A DNA stretch of 42,789 bases from Nanobdellota archaeon (GTDB lineage: Archaea > Nanobdellota > Nanobdellia > UBA10117): the NCBI GenBank assembly GCA_013331935.1, contig DUFN01000026.1, forward strand, positions 1 through 42,789, written 5' to 3'. Positions 21,402 to 30,663 of the stretch are shown here, one piece after another. Each line of letters starts with the position of its first letter. The first letter of the stretch is position 1. The notes under the pieces are model-generated. The model did no database searches, had not been told where the DNA came from, and saw only the letters and a program-made list of their open reading frames with translations. The translations under genes and the position numbers were made by a program.

Positions 21402-22757
21402 ATGGCTGGCTATGCTGACTTCGTGCACCTGAATTATAAACCTAAGAAAACAGACTTGATAGTTTCATTCAGAGTTAGAGTCCCGTTCTGGGAGCCTGTC
21501 AATACTTCAATCGGCGCAGTTGCTTCTGAAAGTTCTGTCGGCACATGGGCAGAGACAGTTGCCGGCCTGAAGTATGCGCACGTCCAAAAAGTTGCAGCAA
21601 AGGTTTACGAAATAAAAAAAGAAGGCGCAGACTACTGGATTAAAGTTGCTTATCCTGAAAATCATTTTGAGTTCGGTAATATGTCACAGATTTTAGCGTC
21701 AATTGCGGGCAATGTTTTCGGAATGAAAGCAGTAAATGCCCTGCGCCTGCAGGACATCCGCTGGACAAAAAACCTTATGAAATCTTTCCCAGGCCCGCAG
21801 TTCGGCACTTATGGAATTAAAAAATTATTCAAGGCAAAGGATAGGCCAGTCATGCTATCTGTCGCAAAGCCAAAAGTTGGGATGACAACTGATGAGCATT
21901 GCGAAATAGGAAGAGAAGTCTGGATGGGCGGGCTTGATTTATTAAAAGATGATGAAAATCTCACAGGGCAGAAATTCAATCCATTTGCAAGACGAGTTGA
22001 AAAAGCCCTGAAAATTAGAAACCAAGTCGAAAAAATCACAGGAGAAAAAAAATCCTATCTGATTAACGTTACGCATTCCGATTTCAAAGAAATGGAAAAG
22101 CGCGCAAGGTTTGTCAAAAAAATGGGCGGAGAATATGTAATGCTTGACATCATAACTGCAGGCTGGACAGCTGTCCACTCGCTGAGAAATCTCTGCGAAG
22201 ACCTAGGATTGGCAATCCACGCGCACAGAGCATTCCACGGAGCATTCACAAGAAATCCTCTGCATGGCTTCTCAATGCTGGCAGTTGCAGAAGTTTCTAG
22301 ATTATTAGGAGTTGACCAATTGCACATAGGCACTGCAGGAGTTGGAAAATTAGTCGGCGGGCGAAAAGAAGTTGTTGAAATCGAAGAGCACATAGCAGAA
22401 CCGCCAAGAACGCTAGGCGAGGCAAGAAGGCATTATTCGTCGCAGAAAGTTCCGCCAAATCCAAAATTACATACATTGGGACAGGATTGGCTTAATATCA
22501 AACCAGTACTGCCAGTCTCATCAGGCGGTTTGCATCCAGGGGTCGTGCCAGATGTTTTGGAAAGATTAGGAGTTGATATTGCATTACAAATCGGCGGAGG
22601 AATACATGGGCATCCCCACGGTAGCTACGCAGGTGCAAAGGCAATGAGAGATGCAGTCGAGGCTTGCTTGGATGGCGTTTCATTAGAAGACGCTGCAAGG
22701 CATAGCTTAGAACTAAAAACAGCATTAAACTTATGGGGAACTAGTTCTGTAAGATAA
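21402..22757 (+). CDS. rbcL: ribulose-1,5-bisphosphate carboxylase, archaeal form III type
   Basis: This 451-residue RubisCO large subunit has its catalytic residues intact: K156 and K158 in VAKPKVGM, the carbamylated K182 with its metal ligands in LLKDDENL, H275 and R276 in HAHRAFHGAF, loop 6 K316 in GVGKLVGG, and SSGGLHPG at about 373. It lacks a small-subunit gene nearby. With AMP phosphorylase and ribose-1,5-bisphosphate isomerase in the window, its role is fixing CO2 on ribulose 1,5-bisphosphate made from AMP, giving two 3-phosphoglycerates. No phosphoribulokinase is seen. Its stop codon abuts the convergent HAD phosphatase gene. The exact subform (III-a, III-b, III-like) needs a tree. 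Confidence 0.95.
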   Translation: MAGYADFVHLNYKPKKTDLIVSFRVRVPFWEPVNTSIGAVASESSVGTWAETVAGLKYAHVQKVAAKVYEIKKEGADYWIKVAYPENHFEFGNMSQILASIAGNVFGMKAVNALRLQDIRWTKNLMKSFPGPQFGTYGIKKLFKAKDRPVMLSVAKPKVGMTTDEHCEIGREVWMGGLDLLKDDENLTGQKFNPFARRVEKALKIRNQVEKITGEKKSYLINVTHSDFKEMEKRARFVKKMGGEYVMLDIITAGWTAVHSLRNLCEDLGLAIHAHRAFHGAFTRNPLHGFSMLAVAEVSRLLGVDQLHIGTAGVGKLVGGRKEVVEIEEHIAEPPRTLGEARRHYSSQKVPPNPKLHTLGQDWLNIKPVLPVSSGGLHPGVVPDVLERLGVDIALQIGGGIHGHPHGSYAGAKAMRDAVEACLDGVSLEDAARHSLELKTALNLWGTSSVR

Positions 22758-23411
22758 TTAAACCTTTTCAAAAAGCAAATCAGGCAGGACAGCCACGGAT
22801 TCAATAATGACATTAGGGTTCTCGGTGCTTAGCAAGGCCATGTCATGCACTCCGCTTAAAACTGCAATAGTCTTCTTGCCAGCAGCCTTGCCTGCCATCA
22901 AATCGTAAATCGTATCGCCTATGACATACTCCACCTTGGCATTCAATTTTTTTTCGATTTTGAAAATCTCATCGGGTGCAGGCTTGCCATGCGCTACTTC
23001 CTGCCTGCATGCAGCCGCATCAAACAGCTTTGCAGGAATGCCAGCACCTTTCAGCAGGGCAGTTATATCATCGTGTTGCGAATTTGAAATCAGCGCAATG
23101 TAATATTTTTCCTTCAGCATTTCCAGCGCCTCAACAGCGCCAGGAACCTGCTTTACGAGCTTGTAAGTATCCTTTATCATAAAATCTGATTTATCTTTTG
23201 CAACTTTTTGTATTTTTCTCTCAGGAATGTCTGGGAAAAGAGTCCGCACAATGACGTCCGCAGGCTTTCCGAATAAGGCAAGCAGTGTTCTCGAAGGGAC
23301 AAAAGGCAGGTTATTCAGCTCAATAGCTTTGGTAAAAGAAGCAATGTGTGCTTCATTTGAATTAATCAGTGTTCCATCGAGGTCAAAACATAGTATTGTT
23401 TTTGCAGTCAT
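22758..23411 (-). CDS. HAD-family phosphatase, phosphoglycolate phosphatase-like
   Basis: This 217-residue protein is a HAD hydrolase with motif I FDLDGTLINSNEAH (D10, D12), an alpha-helical cap (about 18-90), motif II LISNSQHDD and motif IV VIGDTIYDLMAGKAAG. It matches the beta-phosphoglucomutase / phosphoglycolate phosphatase branch. Convergent adjacency to RubisCO, which makes 2-phosphoglycolate when it uses oxygen, hints at a clean-up role, but the substrate is not provable from sequence. TTTAAGC lies about 25 nt before the ATG. Confidence 0.85.
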   Translation of the reverse strand: MTAKTILCFDLDGTLINSNEAHIASFTKAIELNNLPFVPSRTLLALFGKPADVIVRTLFPDIPERKIQKVAKDKSDFMIKDTYKLVKQVPGAVEALEMLKEKYYIALISNSQHDDITALLKGAGIPAKLFDAAACRQEVAHGKPAPDEIFKIEKKLNAKVEYVIGDTIYDLMAGKAAGKKTIAVLSGVHDMALLSTENPNVIIESVAVLPDLLFEKV

Positions 23412-23541
23412 GAATATCTAATCATGTTAAAGCTTAAATAATTGTTGTTTGTGTTGCGCGTAAATATTCTTGTAGATTTATGCAATAACTATGAAATAAT
23501 ATAGTGCAAATAATTGGAGCAAATAGATAGTCAACTATGGG

Positions 23542-23565
23542 AATTTTTATATATGCGTAAAAATT
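23542..23565 (+). promoter_or_regulatory. inverted repeat around the TATA box of the surface-protease operon
   Basis: AATTTTTA (23542-23549) and TAAAAATT (23558-23565) are perfect inverted copies around TATATGCG. The element contains the TATA-like stretch and lies about 25-45 nt before the ATG at 23589, which is preceded by a GAGGTGA ribosome-binding site. A repressor-binding site is possible. Confidence 0.45.
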
Positions 23566-23588
23566 TCACTATGTGATAGAGGTGAGTG

Positions 23589-24029
23589 ATGAAGCGAAAA
23601 CACATATTTGTAATTATTTTAATAATTATTGCTGTTGTGATTGCAATATTTTTCACATCTTCGCAAAAAACCGCAGATGTCAATAATGCGCCACCCCTGA
23701 AAATTTTTGGAAAAGCAACAATCATTGCCGAAATTTTAGAAAAAACCACCAAAGAAAACAACATTGCAACAACAGCCACGATTAAAGAAATTAAGAAATA
23801 TGATGAATTGCAAGCACAAGAAATTTTTTTAGAACAAGGCGATAACATAACGATAGAATTTTCTGGCATTGGCGATAAAATATATTGGAACGCAAATAAA
23901 TTTGACATTAGAAACATAATACAAATTGAAGTAAGATGCTTGGACGGACGAGTAAATAGTTTAGATTCATTTGAAAAAAAAGATTGTTATTGGGAGGGCG
24001 ATGATACTGCTATCATAATAGTGCAATGA
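23589..24029 (+). CDS. hypothetical membrane-anchored extracellular protein
   Basis: This 146-residue protein has one N-terminal membrane helix (residues about 5-24) and a polar outside domain with two cysteines near the end (EVRCLDGRV, KKDCYWEG). The fold appears beta-rich (NITIEFSGIGDKIYWN). The ATG at 23589 follows a GAGGTGA ribosome-binding site; the GTG directly before it is a less likely start. It overlaps the 1276-residue surface protein gene as ATGA, so the two are a translation-coupled operon. It could be an inhibitor, chaperone or partner of the protease. No family recognised. Confidence 0.68.
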   Translation: MKRKHIFVIILIIIAVVIAIFFTSSQKTADVNNAPPLKIFGKATIIAEILEKTTKENNIATTATIKEIKKYDELQAQEIFLEQGDNITIEFSGIGDKIYWNANKFDIRNIIQIEVRCLDGRVNSLDSFEKKDCYWEGDDTAIIIVQ

Positions 24030-27000
24030 AGAGAATAATTATATTTTTGCTTCTAATTATTTCATGTGTCTTATCTTTTCCAGTTAGCGTTATGGCAAAT
24101 ACTGCCAATGACGCAATAATAATAACAAAAAATACAGACATGGCTGATATGAAGTTAATTGTTAATTTCGTTCGCAGTAACGGAGGCTCAGTTTCACTAG
24201 TTTTCGGTCCCAGCGCATTTATCGGTGAAGTGCCTTCTGAATTGGAGCAACTTTTATTAGATAAATACGCAGATAAAATTGATTTATATCGCAGCAAAGT
24301 GAACAGTGCATACGGCGATAACGACACGGTATTGCCAGCCATAAACTTTTGGAATAGTAAGTTTGAACCAGAACTTGGAACCGTTAATTTCCAATCACAG
24401 ACAGCCCCCGCGCCAATTATTAATGACGCTAAAATACCGCTGGATAAATCAAAAGACTTGCAATCGCAATCTGATATTAAAAAATTTTCAGCGCCCACCA
24501 GCTCACAGACAAGCGAGTATATGTATGGCGATGTCATGGTTTCAGTAGTGTTGTTAGAAAGCAATAGTGCTGTAGATGCAAATATAGAAGACTGGACTGC
24601 GCAGGAGGAAACAAATGTTGATAATGAAATTGCGTACGCATTAGATTGGTGGGTTGCAAGAAAACCTGCAAATGTAAATCTAACCTTCTGGCTTTTTTCT
24701 GTTGATGGCCGTAATCACTACAAAGCGCCAACAAAGTATGAGCCAATAAATAGACCTCAATACAATCAAGACTTATGGATAAATGATGCAATGAATTATT
24801 TGGGTGTTCAAAGTGATTATTATTTTAGCAGAGTCCGTGCATATGACGATAGCATCAGAAATTCTTACAATACTAATTGGGCATTTACTATTTTTGTTGT
24901 TGACAGTTCCGCAGATGCAGATGGCGAATTTACTAACCACTATTCCGCGTATGCTTATCTAACAGGGCCATTCTTGGTATTGACTTATGACAATGGTAAT
25001 TACGGTGTAAATAATATGGATTATGTCACAGTCCATGAAATGGGGCATATATTTGGCGCAGGAGATCAATATGTTAGTTATTACTATGATCCGCCAGTTA
25101 TCTGCAGTTGTACTGCAAAATTTGGATTCCTGCAAGTCGAAAATCAAAATTGTGAAAATAATTGCCTAAGCAACGTCCCATCTATAATGAGGAACTTCTT
25201 TGGCTACGTGAATAACCCATCTGCAATAGATTATTACGCAAGAGGACAAGTAGGCTGGAGAGATTTGGACACTGACGGAATAGTTGATATAATAGATTCA
25301 ACTTATAATTCGGATACAGATACTGATATAGATGGCATAGTTAATTATTGGGATGCTAATGATGATAATGATAACTTCATTGACATTGATGATGGTTGCC
25401 CTCTGCAATTTGGGCCTGCCTGCAATAATGGCTGTCCTGACACCGATGTGCCAGTCATAACAGTTAACTCTCCATTTCCAACTAGATACCCGTATAAAAA
25501 TATACTAATATCCTTGAGTGTAACAGACAACGTAGTAAATGGCGTAAATTCTCTGCTCGATAAATTCAGACCAAAAAGCGAGGCGCCAGAAGTATTGGCG
25601 CAAAGCAGTACTGGTTGCCTAGATACAATTTGGATGAACAATGGCACTACAAACATAGTATTAAATACGTCTTATGCTGCACCGCACAGTTTTGATGCCG
25701 GCCAGCATACAGTTTCGTTTTACGCCAATGATAGTTATGGAAATCTAAAAAACGTTAATGTGAGTTTTTCTATAAATTTATCAAGGCTGGAAATCGCCAG
25801 TTCTAAAAATACCAGTACGCATAATTGCAACAACTTCGATAGTGTTAGCAAAATTGATGGCTTTGTAATAAACAATACATTGTACAGAAACATTAATTAT
25901 TCAGCTCAAATAAGCTGGACTGGCTGGCATTATTATGATCCGAACCATTGGGCGTTTTTCTTAAATGATTCGTTAATAGATACGTGCATAACCTATGAAC
26001 CCGATTATGATATAAATAATTCGTACGCAATGGCTTGCGAATTAACGCTGCCTGCGAATACATCTTTAGGAAATTATTCGCTCGTTCTTACCGCAAATGA
26101 TGTTCCAGGTTACTGCACACCTTCTGAAAATGGCACAGACGCTCAGCAGTCAATAAATATATACATAGATTGCTTTGACAATTGGGTTTTGAATAATACA
26201 TGGTCTGCTTGCGACACTAATAATTATCAATACAAAAACTACTATGAGTCGAATAATTGCAACAAAAACTCCGCACCAACGAGCATCAATCAAACCTGCG
26301 ACTTCTGCACGCCAAACTGGACTGAAGTTTTGACAGCTTGCCAAGCTGACGATAGTAAAATTGGCTGGTTTAAAGACACTGCAGATTGTTTCGCAAAAAC
26401 AAATCTCACTTCTGATTTAGAAGGCACGCCAGAAAATAAAACGCATTCATTCTATTGCGATTCAAACAGCGATGGCTTTATTGGAAATTCCAGCAACATA
26501 AACACAACGCTGGTTATTACGATAACAACTACAAACGATACAATTGAATTTAAAGATGCAAATGCGAGTTTGATAAAATTTGATTTCAATTTAACGCAAA
26601 ATCAAATAAATCTAGCGAATATAATAATAGAAAAGCAAAATATAAATGATTCTTTCGGCTATTTATTAGTAAAAGGCATCGATTTAACCCCACAGAATAA
26701 AACAAAAACAATAATCTTTGATAAAAAAATCAATGCAACTGGAATTTGTATAAAAGATGCTGAAATTAGTGCAATGAGTGAGTTGTCAGAAGATTGCACC
26801 AGTGCCAGTGAAGCTTGGCTGGCCTGCCCTGGCTTCAAGGATAATTACGCTTGCAATCTAACAAATAATAATAACTCATACGAAGTATTCGGACTGCAAC
26901 ATTCTGGATTAAAAGAATTAGCAACATTCTGCGGAGACGCAGTTTGCAATGGTGCGGAAGCCTGCTCCTCGTGCTCTAAAGACTGCGGCAGCTGTTCTTC

Positions 27001-27856
27001 CAGTGGCGAAGGCTCTGGCGGTGGAGGAGGCGGTGGAGGAGGAGGTAGCGGTGGTGGAGGAGGCGGAGGAGCGCAGGCCAGCACGTTCTTTGACGTTGTG
27101 GTTGCAGGCCAAACTTTATCTTTAGATATAAACAAAGGCGTAGCTATTACTAATCTTGAAGTTGAAGCCAAAGCAGCTGCAATTGCAGTAAAATTCACAG
27201 TCGAAATGGACTTCAAACCATCTTATATTCCTGAGCCAAGCAACACGATATATAAGTATGCTGAAATTCGTGCAGAAAATCTGCCAGAGAGCGCCATTGG
27301 CATAGCAACAATAAGGTTCGACGTGGATAAAAAATGGCTTGCTGAAAACTCCATTGACGCGAATACGATAATTATGCAAAGATACACCGGAAGCTGGCAA
27401 GAGATACCAACTACAAAATTGAGTGAATCTGCGGATAAAGTTATGTATTCTGCGAGATCGCCTGGCTTTTCTTATTTCGCAATAACTGGAAAGAAAAGCG
27501 AAAAAAGCACTTTGGCAGAGCAAACTCTAGAAAAAACAGAGCAAACTGGTGCAGAAAATGAAATAACGGGCGCGGCCGTTGGAGTTGGAGCTAAAGGCGG
27601 TCGGTCCAATATTTGGAAAGTTGCTTTGCTTACTTTATTCGTAATTGCGCTTATAGTAAGGCCATCAAGAAAATTTATAATTAATAAATTAGTAAAAGAT
27701 CCGTTCCGGCGAATATTTAGCAGTAAGCGAAAACAATCAGTAGCGCAAACAACAACACCACAAATAAAATCTGAATCTACGCAGACTGCTGAGCCTCAAA
27801 TGCCAATTGTTCCACAAGAACAAAAACGAGAGCAACCGCCAGAAACAGCGCAGTAA
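24026..27856 (+). CDS. secreted zinc metalloprotease-like surface protein with PGF-pre-PGF domain
   Basis: This 1276-residue protein has a signal peptide (1 to about 25). A zincin-type domain carries H337-E-M-G-H341-I-F-G344-A-G-D347 and a Met-turn-like SIMRNFF (M388). Calcium-binding D-rich repeats follow (about 413-460, thrombospondin-3 style), then Ig-like regions (about 475-730) and a cysteine knot-like stretch before a long glycine linker (about 970-1014). The PGF-pre-PGF domain (about 1016-1165) ends PGFSYFAITG. A membrane helix (about 1195-1211) and a basic, Q/P-rich cytoplasmic tail close the protein. Many N-x-S/T sequons suggest heavy N-glycosylation. Likely a cell-surface peptidase; cleavage activity is inferred. 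Confidence 0.88.
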   Translation: MKRIIIFLLLIISCVLSFPVSVMANTANDAIIITKNTDMADMKLIVNFVRSNGGSVSLVFGPSAFIGEVPSELEQLLLDKYADKIDLYRSKVNSAYGDNDTVLPAINFWNSKFEPELGTVNFQSQTAPAPIINDAKIPLDKSKDLQSQSDIKKFSAPTSSQTSEYMYGDVMVSVVLLESNSAVDANIEDWTAQEETNVDNEIAYALDWWVARKPANVNLTFWLFSVDGRNHYKAPTKYEPINRPQYNQDLWINDAMNYLGVQSDYYFSRVRAYDDSIRNSYNTNWAFTIFVVDSSADADGEFTNHYSAYAYLTGPFLVLTYDNGNYGVNNMDYVTVHEMGHIFGAGDQYVSYYYDPPVICSCTAKFGFLQVENQNCENNCLSNVPSIMRNFFGYVNNPSAIDYYARGQVGWRDLDTDGIVDIIDSTYNSDTDTDIDGIVNYWDANDDNDNFIDIDDGCPLQFGPACNNGCPDTDVPVITVNSPFPTRYPYKNILISLSVTDNVVNGVNSLLDKFRPKSEAPEVLAQSSTGCLDTIWMNNGTTNIVLNTSYAAPHSFDAGQHTVSFYANDSYGNLKNVNVSFSINLSRLEIASSKNTSTHNCNNFDSVSKIDGFVINNTLYRNINYSAQISWTGWHYYDPNHWAFFLNDSLIDTCITYEPDYDINNSYAMACELTLPANTSLGNYSLVLTANDVPGYCTPSENGTDAQQSINIYIDCFDNWVLNNTWSACDTNNYQYKNYYESNNCNKNSAPTSINQTCDFCTPNWTEVLTACQADDSKIGWFKDTADCFAKTNLTSDLEGTPENKTHSFYCDSNSDGFIGNSSNINTTLVITITTTNDTIEFKDANASLIKFDFNLTQNQINLANIIIEKQNINDSFGYLLVKGIDLTPQNKTKTIIFDKKINATGICIKDAEISAMSELSEDCTSASEAWLACPGFKDNYACNLTNNNNSYEVFGLQHSGLKELATFCGDAVCNGAEACSSCSKDCGSCSSSGEGSGGGGGGGGGGSGGGGGGGAQASTFFDVVVAGQTLSLDINKGVAITNLEVEAKAAAIAVKFTVEMDFKPSYIPEPSNTIYKYAEIRAENLPESAIGIATIRFDVDKKWLAENSIDANTIIMQRYTGSWQEIPTTKLSESADKVMYSARSPGFSYFAITGKKSEKSTLAEQTLEKTEQTGAENEITGAAVGVGAKGGRSNIWKVALLTLFVIALIVRPSRKFIINKLVKDPFRRIFSSKRKQSVAQTTTPQIKSESTQTAEPQMPIVPQEQKREQPPETAQ

Positions 27857-27872
27857 TTCGAAATATTTTCAT

Positions 27873-28658
27873 TTAGCCTATCTGTCTTAAAAACTTTTCA
27901 AAGCTCAAAACCCCTAATTCTGAAACAATTCCAGTAATGTGCTTGGCCTCAGCAACTTCAAACGCAGGGTTTTCTACAATAATTCCTTTCGGATAGGCAG
28001 GCCAGACTTCGCCCGCATCCCTTTGTTCTATTTTCAAATTATCTGGACTGAATTTCCAGCTGTGCGAACAGCAGTAAACCGGAATTTTTCTAATTGAGGC
28101 AAGCTCTGCAAACATTTCAGTTCCAATTTTATTTGCAACGCCTTTCGGTGAAATCCAGTCAGCACCCATCAAAAATAAATCTGCCTTGGAAAGTGCTTTC
28201 ATGCCTGCAGAATCAACAAGATGGTGGACTTTTATTCCAGCTTCTGCCAGCTCGCGCGCAGTAATCCTTCCTTGAAACAAAGGCCTCGTCTCGGTGTTGT
28301 AAACCTCAAACTTTTTTCCAAGTTTTTTCGCTTCTTTCAAAATACCTATAACAGTTGAAGAGTGGCAGTGGGTGAAAACAACAGATTTATTTTTTATCAG
28401 CGCTGCCCCGCATTTGAAAATTTTTTCCTTGTCATTTTTGAATTTGCAGATGAGGACTTCAGGGTCATGGCCTGCCTCCGCAGCAGAAATTGCGTTGAAA
28501 AGCATAGGTTCTGTTGGCCTTGCTTCTTTTAATAATCGGGAAGCAAGTTTTTTGTCCTTTGCATCTGCCCATGCCTGCAGAGCAACCTCTGCAATAGTCT
28601 GTGCTCCTTGTATCTTTAGGTGTTTTATGTAAGAAACTACCTGTTCAAGTGTGGCCAT
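27873..28658 (-). CDS. ribose-1,5-bisphosphate isomerase (eIF2B-like)
   Basis: This 261-residue protein belongs to the eIF-2B alpha/beta/delta superfamily, in the branch that isomerises ribose 1,5-bisphosphate to ribulose 1,5-bisphosphate. Key residues are present: C98 in FTHCHSSTVIG, the phosphate-binding YNTETRPLFQGRITA, D167 in MGADWISPKG and NKIGTEMFAELA. The 69-residue C-D spacing agrees with the archaeal enzymes. It is shorter than the Thermococcus protein (about 320) at the N-terminus. A translation factor subunit is a less likely alternative given RubisCO and AMP phosphorylase nearby. The ATG at 28658 is used; TTTAAATT lies about 29 nt upstream. Confidence 0.92.
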   Translation of the reverse strand: MATLEQVVSYIKHLKIQGAQTIAEVALQAWADAKDKKLASRLLKEARPTEPMLFNAISAAEAGHDPEVLICKFKNDKEKIFKCGAALIKNKSVVFTHCHSSTVIGILKEAKKLGKKFEVYNTETRPLFQGRITARELAEAGIKVHHLVDSAGMKALSKADLFLMGADWISPKGVANKIGTEMFAELASIRKIPVYCCSHSWKFSPDNLKIEQRDAGEVWPAYPKGIIVENPAFEVAEAKHITGIVSELGVLSFEKFLRQIG

Positions 28659-28688
28659 AAAAACCAATCAAAATTAGAGAATTTAAAT

Positions 28689-29672
28689 CTATTTCTTTAA
28701 CAAAGCATAAAGAAAGCCAGCCCCATAGCTAATATGCATAGCAAAAAAGAGAAAAGAAATCAACGGGATTGCCAGAGGAAGCTTTTTCTCAATTCCGGCA
28801 GGAACTGCAAAAGCCAAAGAAAAAAAACCATACAAAGCGATTGGAATTAAAAACTTAAAACTTAAAGTGGCAAGCACAGGCAATAACAATATATAAATCA
28901 AAAACACAGAAGGCGTAAAAAATAATAAATTCTGCGGAAAAGGCGTTTTAGATAATATTTCCTTAAGCACCCTGTTATATCCGTACTTGTAATGCTGTTT
29001 GCAGAATAGTTTCAAGTTTGGCCGCCTGCTGTGCTGGACTGCAATATCCGGAGAAAAAGCCATTTTTACACCGTTCTTTTTCGCGCGGGCAAATAATTCT
29101 GGATCTTCACCTGGATAAATAGATTCATCAAACCCTCCGATTTTGTCAAAAACTTTTTTTCTTACAAAAACATTTGCTGACGTGAGTGAAAATTCATCTG
29201 CATCAAGAGTAGTTTTTGTTTTTTTATATCTTTGTGCCATCGTGAACGAGCCAAAGAAAGAACCCATTGCCGCGCCTGCAGACTTTGCAAAGAAATTGTC
29301 GTGAGCAGAATCAACCTGAGGCCCGCCAAGTATGTCTATGCTATGATTATCATTAAGAAATTTCAAACCTTTTTCAAAATGATCTTTTTCAGGAACACTG
29401 TCATCGTCAAAGAAAAGAACAACATCTGATTTTGCAGACTTTATTCCGTTATTCCTCTGCGTGCTTGTCCTCGGAGGGCTGATTAGCAATTTTACATTTT
29501 CATGTCCTTCAGAAAAATCTTTTACAATCTGCTGTGTTTTATCATCTGAATTTCTGTCAACAATAATTATTTCATATTCACTAATAGGGATGCTTTGGGC
29601 AGTCCAGGCCTGCAAAGCCGCGCGAATCAGTTTCTCAGAATTATAAGTTGGGCAGATGACGCTTAATTTCAT
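28689..29672 (-). CDS. membrane-associated family 2 glycosyltransferase
   Basis: This 327-residue protein has a GT-A domain (about 1-230). It starts [17 protein letters not shown] and has the nucleotide-binding DxD-type acidic cluster [11 protein letters not shown], then [16 protein letters not shown] near the acceptor site. Three or more C-terminal membrane helices (about 250-322) tether it to the membrane. It would transfer a sugar from a nucleotide donor to a lipid or surface glycan. Its ATG overlaps the UDP-glucuronate decarboxylase stop, so donor synthesis and transfer may be coupled. Confidence 0.88.
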   Translation of the reverse strand: MKLSVICPTYNSEKLIRAALQAWTAQSIPISEYEIIIVDRNSDDKTQQIVKDFSEGHENVKLLISPPRTSTQRNNGIKSAKSDVVLFFDDDSVPEKDHFEKGLKFLNDNHSIDILGGPQVDSAHDNFFAKSAGAAMGSFFGSFTMAQRYKKTKTTLDADEFSLTSANVFVRKKVFDKIGGFDESIYPGEDPELFARAKKNGVKMAFSPDIAVQHSRRPNLKLFCKQHYKYGYNRVLKEILSKTPFPQNLLFFTPSVFLIYILLLPVLATLSFKFLIPIALYGFFSLAFAVPAGIEKKLPLAIPLISFLFFAMHISYGAGFLYALLKK

Positions 29673-30619
29673 TTTTGTTCCAATTGTTTTTTAAAATAAT
29701 CAATAGTTTGTTTCAGTCCAGTATCTAAATCAACTTTTGGCTCCCAGCCGAGCTTTTCCTTCGCAAGTGTTATGTCTGGCTTTCTCTTGTAAGGGTCATC
29801 TGCTGGCAATGGCATGAATATTATTTTCGACTGTGAATTTGTCAAAGAAATTATCTTCCTGGCGATGTCAATAATAGATAATTCAGTTGGGTTTCCAAGA
29901 TTGACCGGCCCAGCAGTATTTGAATTCATAAGTTTGTATAGTCCTTCAACCATGTCAGAAACATAGCAGAAACTTCTTGTCTGCAGTCCATCGCCGTAGA
30001 TTGTTATGGGCTCGCCTCGGATTGCTTGAAGTATGAAATTAGAAACCACCCTGCCGTCGTTCTGCGCAATTCGGGGCCCGTATGTGTTGAAAATCCTCGC
30101 GACACGTATCTCAACGCTGTGCTGGCGGTGATAGTCAAACATCAGCGTTTCTGCAACTCTTTTTCCTTCATCATAGCATGCCCGTATTCCAATCGGGTTT
30201 ACATTTCCCTTGTAGGTTTCTTTTTGTGGGTGTTCAAGTGGATCGCCGTAGATTTCAGATGTTGAGGCCTGCAGGATTCTGGCTTTGTTAAGCTTTGCAA
30301 GCCCCAGCATGTTAATCACACCCATTGTGTTTGCCTTGATTGTGCGGATTGCGTTGAACTGGTAATGCACTGGCGCTGCGGGGCAGGCCAGATTGTAAAT
30401 CTGCCCAACTCCTTCATGCAGATAAAGCGGATCTATTATATCGTGAGGAACAAATCTTAAGTTTGGATTTGCCAATAAGTGCTTGATGTTTTCCTTGCTC
30501 CCTGTAAATAAATTATCGACTGCAATTACCTTATGCCCTTTGCCAAGAAGAAATTCGCAGAGGTGGCTCCCTATGAAGCCAGCTCCGCCAGTAATTAATA
30601 CATTGCTGTGCGAATCCAT
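29669..30619 (-). CDS. UDP-glucuronate decarboxylase (UDP-xylose synthase), SDR family
   Basis: This 316-residue extended SDR enzyme has the NAD motif [10 protein letters not shown], the family-specific [14 protein letters not shown] stretch, the catalytic S-T/E triad in [11 protein letters not shown], the Y-x3-K in [12 protein letters not shown], and [20 protein letters not shown]. It converts UDP-glucuronate to UDP-xylose. These motifs match UXS much better than UDP-glucose 4-epimerase. It gives the neighbouring glycosyltransferase a likely pentose donor. TTAAATAA lies about 24 nt before the ATG. Confidence 0.9.
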   Translation of the reverse strand: MDSHSNVLITGGAGFIGSHLCEFLLGKGHKVIAVDNLFTGSKENIKHLLANPNLRFVPHDIIDPLYLHEGVGQIYNLACPAAPVHYQFNAIRTIKANTMGVINMLGLAKLNKARILQASTSEIYGDPLEHPQKETYKGNVNPIGIRACYDEGKRVAETLMFDYHRQHSVEIRVARIFNTYGPRIAQNDGRVVSNFILQAIRGEPITIYGDGLQTRSFCYVSDMVEGLYKLMNSNTAGPVNLGNPTELSIIDIARKIISLTNSQSKIIFMPLPADDPYKRKPDITLAKEKLGWEPKVDLDTGLKQTIDYFKKQLEQK

Positions 30620-30663
30620 GTATTTTGAAGCTGGAAAAGTTATTTAATGCTTGTTGCGCAGAG

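Noticed and set aside
24013-24564. 183-codon ORF on the minus strand
   Set aside because: It is antisense to the signal peptide and N-terminus of the surface protease and has no coding support.
27009-27073. GGA/GGT microsatellite as a possible CRISPR or DNA repeat
   Set aside because: It is a codon-level glycine linker in frame with a known domain layout; no spacers are present.
26845-27216. proline-rich ORF on the minus strand
   Set aside because: It is the shadow of the glycine-rich linker of the surface protein.
27873-28658. translation initiation factor eIF2B subunit
   Set aside because: The C98/D167 pair and the RubisCO pathway context favour ribose-1,5-bisphosphate isomerase.
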